9,757 nt of DNA from positions 1-9,757 of the forward strand of contig CAMFSS010000054.1 of the NCBI GenBank assembly GCA_945983195.1, given 5' to 3'. A model generated the notes under the pieces. The model saw only the letters and a program-made list of their open reading frames with translations, ran no database searches and was not told the DNA's origin. The DNA is from an uncultured Prevotellaceae bacterium (lineage in GTDB: Bacteria > Bacteroidota > Bacteroidia > Bacteroidales > Muribaculaceae). Shown one piece after another: positions 5,919-9,757 of this stretch; within the stretch, counting starts at the first letter, position 1, and every line of letters starts with the position of its first letter. The position numbers were made by a program, and so were the translations under genes.

Positions 5919-7046
5919 TCATTCCACGTGAAGTTGTAGTTTCCGCCATCGTGCCGGCGAACAGCCCTCCTTCTCACTGAACGTCCTGGTGAAGTGGCTT
6001 GTTGAGATGAAACCGGAAGATTCGGATATTTCCTGAATTTTCATTTGCGGATGTCGTTCCATCATACGCTTTGCATAGCCGATGCGCAGGTCGGAAATCC
6101 AGTCACGAAAATTCATTTGATATACACCGTTGATGTATTCCGACAGATAAGTTCGATTTGTGCAGAGCTGTAGCGAGAGTTCATTCAAAGTGATTCCCGG
6201 CTTGCAATAACCATCAGCATTGACCCATTCCTCAATTCGCCGTGCGATATCGGAATGATACACAGGAGGCACTTCGGTGCCGATGCTGCCGTTGAGCTTG
6301 CTCTTGTCGCTTTCAGACATCAAGTCATCTTCAAGGAAAGCTGTTTCCACCTTTTCATAGAACAAAATGTAGTTCTGGTAGCAGCAGTAGAGATAGATAT
6401 AAAAGGGTATTGATGACAATATCCAAATAAACACATATTCATCGGGCAAGAATGTGAGCAAACTGCAACTAACGCCGAATCCGATAGCCCAATAGGTGAA
6501 GATTGACAACCAGCGGACATACGCCCCGATATCATCGGAATGAGTGTTTTCAAACATCTTTATAGCCCTTGTGTAAGTACGGAGAAGGCGAATTGCCAGA
6601 AACAGCCCATAAACCACCAACCATGCAGCAAGCGCGATTGTAGCCCACGCCTGAGTGCCGGAACCGTCGGGGAGAAGCGACACGCCCAATGCCAGAGCCG
6701 AATAAGCCAGCCACATTGACATGTGCAGGGAAAAACGATGCCGGGTGACGTAGCTGTTGTCGAGAAGCGTCATCATAGCTGAACTAAACAGCCAATAGCA
6801 TAGGAAGTAGGTTGCCATATTCATCAGTATGGTAGCATTCACGTCGGTAAGCCTTATGGAGAAGAAGAGGTGAACTGAATAATTGGCGGCAAGAATAAGC
6901 AATGCTGTGCCGATGAGCCGACGCGACAAAAGGAAGCGTGAAAATATCTTCTTGTCGGGGACACGTGCAAATAGCATGTGAAACCCGAAGAACAGCATTA
7001 GCGGCAATGCAATATAGAGAGAGTAGTGATATAATGACTGATTCAT
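5919..7046 (-). CDS. Membrane-anchored AraC-family transcriptional regulator
   Basis: The 375-residue product has seven hydrophobic segments at about residues 10-28, 43-63, 73-95, 109-125, 133-153, 179-200 and 204-229. A polar linker (230-265) and a C-terminal AraC/XylS DNA-binding domain (about 266-370) follow. In that domain, LNELSLQLCTNRTYLSEYIN (287-306) is the first helix-turn-helix and MKIQEISESSGFISTSHFTR (335-354) the second, with the typical GCSPARWR end. This 7TM-AraC layout is common in Bacteroidota, and the membrane part presumably senses an envelope or small-molecule signal; the ligand is unknown. It lies 72 bases after the SGNH hydrolase gene on the same strand, so it could be the operon's last gene. 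It also lies 216 bases before the amidase gene, which it may control (inference). I see no clear promoter of its own. Confidence 0.92.
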   Translation of the reverse strand: MNQSLYHYSLYIALPLMLFFGFHMLFARVPDKKIFSRFLLSRRLIGTALLILAANYSVHLFFSIRLTDVNATILMNMATYFLCYWLFSSAMMTLLDNSYVTRHRFSLHMSMWLAYSALALGVSLLPDGSGTQAWATIALAAWLVVYGLFLAIRLLRTYTRAIKMFENTHSDDIGAYVRWLSIFTYWAIGFGVSCSLLTFLPDEYVFIWILSSIPFYIYLYCCYQNYILFYEKVETAFLEDDLMSESDKSKLNGSIGTEVPPVYHSDIARRIEEWVNADGYCKPGITLNELSLQLCTNRTYLSEYINGVYQMNFRDWISDLRIGYAKRMMERHPQMKIQEISESSGFISTSHFTRTFSEKEGCSPARWRKLQLHVE

Positions 7047-7118
7047 GCTATTGATTGTAAAAAATGGCCTTTGTTTATGTTTTTATACTTTTCTGTGGAA
7101 ATAACAAGCTGCCGCCAT

Positions 7119-8333
7119 TCAAGGACGTAGTTGCTCAAGAAGAGCATCGGTGAAAAGCGAGCCACGGAACTCATAACCGCTCTTGAGGCAATGCACATGG
7201 TCGCGAGGATTCATCAGTCCGTCGGCTACCCATTTTGCAGCGGCATCATCGCCTCCAGCCACTGCATAGAGATCCCACACGGGGATTTTATTCTCGCTGC
7301 CGTAGCGCAGTATCACATTGCGCACCTCAGCCACGCGGCGGTTCACCACAAACGACATAGCCTTGCGGGTGCGGTATTTGCCGCGGCGCACACGCTTCTT
7401 GGTGGTACGCCAAGCCTTTTTGTGGCACTCCATTGGCGTGGTAAGGAGAAACTTTGCATCGCGGTGGACGGCACGGAGCTGCGATACCAGAGAGTCGATG
7501 CTGTGATACACCTGCTCGTCGCTCTCGTTGCCGAATGCCTCATTTGTTCCCATTGAGAGGATTATGAGTTTCGGTGCAAACACACCCGTGAGATTGGCAA
7601 AATCGGGAATCTTGAGGTAGCTGCTGAAGCAAGCACCATTGTTGCCTATGGCGTTGAATTCCACACCGGGCGTTTCGCGCTGCAAATAGACTCCGCAGAA
7701 AGGGGAGTCAAACGGGGGGTTCAGAGTGCGTGAATCGGTGACGCAGCCAAGTCGGTAACGTGTTGCAGCCGGGCTGACGGGGTCGCCCACACACAGCGAG
7801 TCGCCAATCATTGCCGTGGCATATCCTGCTCCTGACTGGTGAAGCAGTGTGACCGATGAGAAACCTCCACATTCGCTGTCGGTGGCAATTGTGAGCCTGC
7901 GATCGGGTGATGCGAATGTGACAGCTACGCCTGTAACGCCAATTCCCGCTTTCCACTCTTTGGCGAGAAGTCGAGAAGCGAACAGCGCAGCAGTGTCGGC
8001 AGACAAGCGATAGTCGGTAGGCTGGTTTGTTCCTGCCATGCGCAAAGCTGCAATGCATCCACGTCCGGCGTTGCCAAACTCTCCCTGAAGGTTACGGCGA
8101 ACCGTCGAGGCACTCCAGTCGGCCTGTATGTGGGAATCACCGATTTGCAGAATCGAGAATCGGCCGTTGCCATTGGCTGTTTCAGCAAGGCAGCGACGGA
8201 GTTGCGACCAATTGTCGCCATTCATAATTATATGGTTGGCATCGGCATTGATGTAGACGAGAGATTGAGCTTGGGCGCACACACCCGTCAATGCAACGAA
8301 TGCCGAAAAAAGTAATCTGTGGATATGTTTCAT
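7119..8333 (-). CDS. Secreted SGNH/GDSL-family hydrolase
   Basis: The 404-residue product has a signal peptide (MKHIHRLLFSAFVALTGVCA, cleavage likely after AQA at about 23). SGNH blocks are present in order: ILQIGDSHIQADW with Ser67; GNNGA at 230-234 with the block Gly/Asn; SMGTNEAF at 260-267 with Asn264; and DHVH at 378-381 supplying catalytic Asp and His. It should be an exported esterase, most likely acting on acetyl or acyl groups of an envelope or dietary polysaccharide; no substrate can be named. A strongly basic stretch at about 305-325 (KKAWRTTKKRVRRGKYRTRK) lies between blocks III and V. The ATG at 8333 is chosen over that at 8447 because it begins with a proper signal peptide and does not run into the preceding gene. 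It lies 44 bases after the solute-binding gene, so it is probably in the same operon. Confidence 0.87.
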   Translation of the reverse strand: MKHIHRLLFSAFVALTGVCAQAQSLVYINADANHIIMNGDNWSQLRRCLAETANGNGRFSILQIGDSHIQADWSASTVRRNLQGEFGNAGRGCIAALRMAGTNQPTDYRLSADTAALFASRLLAKEWKAGIGVTGVAVTFASPDRRLTIATDSECGGFSSVTLLHQSGAGYATAMIGDSLCVGDPVSPAATRYRLGCVTDSRTLNPPFDSPFCGVYLQRETPGVEFNAIGNNGACFSSYLKIPDFANLTGVFAPKLIILSMGTNEAFGNESDEQVYHSIDSLVSQLRAVHRDAKFLLTTPMECHKKAWRTTKKRVRRGKYRTRKAMSFVVNRRVAEVRNVILRYGSENKIPVWDLYAVAGGDDAAAKWVADGLMNPRDHVHCLKSGYEFRGSLFTDALLEQLRP

Positions 8334-8377
8334 TTTTATCAAGTCTTGCGTAAAATTGAAAAAAAAGTTTTCTGCGG

Positions 8378-9205
8378 CTATTTGTCGAGGTGGTAGCGTG
8401 AGCGGAGAGTGGCGAATTCCGGGAGCTGCTTCAGTGTGCTGAGCCATGAGTTCAGGCTGTCGCAGAGTTCCCGGTTGTCCTTCCTGATAATCAGCGATTG
8501 GAATTGCGTGAAGCTGATGCCGGTGGAAATGTCGACATCGGGATATTTTGTTGCCATTTGGCGTGCAATTGCCTCATTAATTACGGCGTAGTCGATTTCT
8601 CCGGCAGCCACGCGCACGAAGAGCTGTTCGGGACCGTAGTCGGCATCTTCAGAGACATATATGCTGTCGCCGATTTCGCGTGCCAGACTCTCAATGCGGT
8701 CGCGCATAGGAGAGCCTTTCACCACGCACAGGGTCTTTCCGGCGAGGTCGAGCTGTGTCCGGACCACAGGCGCACCTGTGGAGTCGCGGTGCTGTACAAG
8801 CACCTGACGGTCGAGATAGATTTCATCGGAAAAAAGGTATTGGTCGCGGCTCTCTTTAGTCACCGGGAATTGTGCTACAAGAATATCGTATCGTCCGTCG
8901 TTGAGTCCGGTGAGTGCATCTTCAAGTTGCACTAAAGGATAGAATTTCACGCCACGGTGTGCAATGGCCGACATCATTCTGATTGCATCGTAGCAGAATC
9001 CACCGAGAGTGTCGCAATAGGTGTAGCACGACAGGGGTGAATACTCTATTGCCACTCGCAGAGTGTCGCCACCAACGGCGTTGGGATTGTGCGCTGTGCC
9101 TTGATTGCTGCAACGGTGGAGGACTGCCATAAGCGATATTATCACCACAAGCAGCACAATGTATATAATGGGGCTGCCCTTTTTGGGCATCAATTTGTTA
9201 TCCAT
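8378..9205 (-). CDS. Membrane-anchored periplasmic solute-binding-like protein (SBP_bac_3 / MltF N-domain type)
   Basis: The 275-residue product has one N-terminal membrane helix (residues 13-29, IIYIVLLVVIISLMAVL). Cys32 follows, but LHRC is not a lipobox, so an uncleaved anchor is likelier than a lipoprotein. From residue 48 (LRVAIEYSPLSCYTY) it follows the family-3 solute-binding fold. GRYDILVAQFPVTKESRDQY with LFSDEIYLDRQVLV (104-137) is the characteristic hinge and binding segment, LAGKTLCVVKGSP (154-166) starts the second lobe, and GEIDYAVINEAIA (202-214) is another signature. Family members bind amino acids or, as the MltF N-domain, muropeptides. No ABC permease and no lytic transglycosylase domain is present here, so a sensing or accessory role at the cell wall is possible (inference). 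It sits 66 bases after the porin gene. Confidence 0.85.
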   Translation of the reverse strand: MDNKLMPKKGSPIIYIVLLVVIISLMAVLHRCSNQGTAHNPNAVGGDTLRVAIEYSPLSCYTYCDTLGGFCYDAIRMMSAIAHRGVKFYPLVQLEDALTGLNDGRYDILVAQFPVTKESRDQYLFSDEIYLDRQVLVQHRDSTGAPVVRTQLDLAGKTLCVVKGSPMRDRIESLAREIGDSIYVSEDADYGPEQLFVRVAAGEIDYAVINEAIARQMATKYPDVDISTGISFTQFQSLIIRKDNRELCDSLNSWLSTLKQLPEFATLRSRYHLDK

Positions 9206-9271
9206 AATCGAGAATCAATTAAATTGTAGGGTAAATTGCCGATTTTTTCAAGGAATATGCTATACTGACTG

Positions 9272-9757
9272 TCAATTCTGGAAATCAATTGAGAGTCCGA
9301 GCTGGAAACGCCTTGCGTTGAGCGGGTAGTGAGGCATAGAGAATGTGCGCTTAGTGCCAAAAAGCCCATCACTAATGTTCGACATCATTACGTAAAAGCG
9401 CGTCTTTTTCAGCTTGAAGTCGGCATAGACATTTGCAAATGGGAAATTTCCGCATTTCAATTCACGCTGGTTGCGGAAAGTCATGGTTGCCGGGTTGTAC
9501 GACGGTGCATAGTAGTTGGTGTAGTAGCTGCAATCCACGCCGAAATTAAGTTTCAGCACTTTTGCAATTGCCACTTTAAGGAACATGTTGGAGTAGACGG
9601 CAAATTTCGGCAGAGGAAGCACACTTTCGTTGCTCGATGTCTGGTAGGTCAGCGAGTTGTGCCAATTGAAAACTCCGGCTGTCAGTCGGTGTGAAAGTGT
9701 GGCACTGAACACCTGTACGTTGTCGCCAGCCTGCATGGGCATACCATTTTCGGCGAA
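9272..9757 (-). CDS. Putative porin, Porin_10-like outer-membrane beta-barrel (5' part outside window)
   Basis: Only the C-terminal 161 residues are present; the frame stays open to the window edge (FAENGMPMQAGDN), so the start is missing. The sequence alternates polar and hydrophobic residues in strands with tight turns (LSHRLTAGVFNWHNSLTYQT, LKLNFGVDCSYYTNYYAPSY, FANVYADFKLKKTRFYVMMS). It ends YPLNARRFQLGLSIDFQN, which resembles the last strand of the Bacteroidota putative porin family (Porin_10). The penultimate aromatic is Phe and the final residue is Asn, so the terminus is a slightly extended version of the usual aromatic end. It probably forms an outer-membrane channel. It is the first visible gene of the run porin, solute-binding-like protein, SGNH hydrolase. 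Confidence 0.78.
   Translation of the reverse strand, partial: FAENGMPMQAGDNVQVFSATLSHRLTAGVFNWHNSLTYQTSSNESVLPLPKFAVYSNMFLKVAIAKVLKLNFGVDCSYYTNYYAPSYNPATMTFRNQRELKCGNFPFANVYADFKLKKTRFYVMMSNISDGLFGTKRTFSMPHYPLNARRFQLGLSIDFQN

Noticed and set aside
7131..7556. 141-residue open frame on the plus strand
   Set aside because: It lies antisense to the SGNH hydrolase, over its conserved GTNE and DHVH blocks, and is a by-product of GC-rich codons.
8334..8447. N-terminal extension of the SGNH hydrolase to the ATG at 8447
   Set aside because: The extension overlaps the solute-binding gene and would bury the clear signal peptide that starts at 8333.

Overview
The window looks like chromosomal DNA from a gut-type member of the Bacteroidota, order Bacteroidales (Muribaculaceae or a Prevotella/Bacteroides relative is my inference). 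The evidence is a large secreted protein ending in a type IX secretion (T9SS)-like sorting domain, a membrane-anchored AraC regulator, a Porin_10-like barrel, promoters of the Bacteroides TTTG / TAnnTTTG type, and start codons without a good Shine-Dalgarno sequence. There are no tRNA or rRNA genes, CRISPR arrays, insertion sequences or transposases.

Layout. (1) Bases 1-3066, plus strand: the 3' part of a BspA-like leucine-rich-repeat surface protein, followed by a strong hairpin. (2) Bases 3216-3930, minus strand: a two-gene cassette made of a DUF2975 four-helix membrane protein and a small Cro/CI-type regulator. Its promoter is flanked by two TATCG-N5-CGATA-like sites that are good candidates for autoregulatory operators. 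(3) Divergent from it, 4077-4358, plus strand: a small unrecognised membrane protein whose promoter -7 box lies almost on its ATG, suggesting a leaderless mRNA. (4) Bases 4479-5702, minus strand: a lipoprotein Ntn-hydrolase of the choloylglycine hydrolase / acid-ceramidase-like (linear amide C-N hydrolase) superfamily. (5) Bases 5919-7046, minus strand: a seven-helix membrane AraC-family regulator. (6) Bases 7119-9757, minus strand: a likely operon running from a putative porin (cut by the window end) through a membrane-anchored periplasmic solute-binding-like protein to a secreted SGNH/GDSL hydrolase.

How they fit together. Most products act at the envelope: a surface adhesin-like protein, a lipid-anchored amidase, a porin, a solute-binding-like protein and an SGNH esterase, with two regulators that probably control local genes. 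The most unusual non-coding structure is a 41-bp sequence present twice (3139-3179 and 4432-4472, 40/41 identical). Each copy abuts a different long hairpin and lies downstream of a minus-strand gene. I see parts of ordinary envelope and regulatory modules here rather than a clearly new multi-gene system. The repeat-hairpin composite, the operator pair and the leaderless small membrane gene are the best leads.
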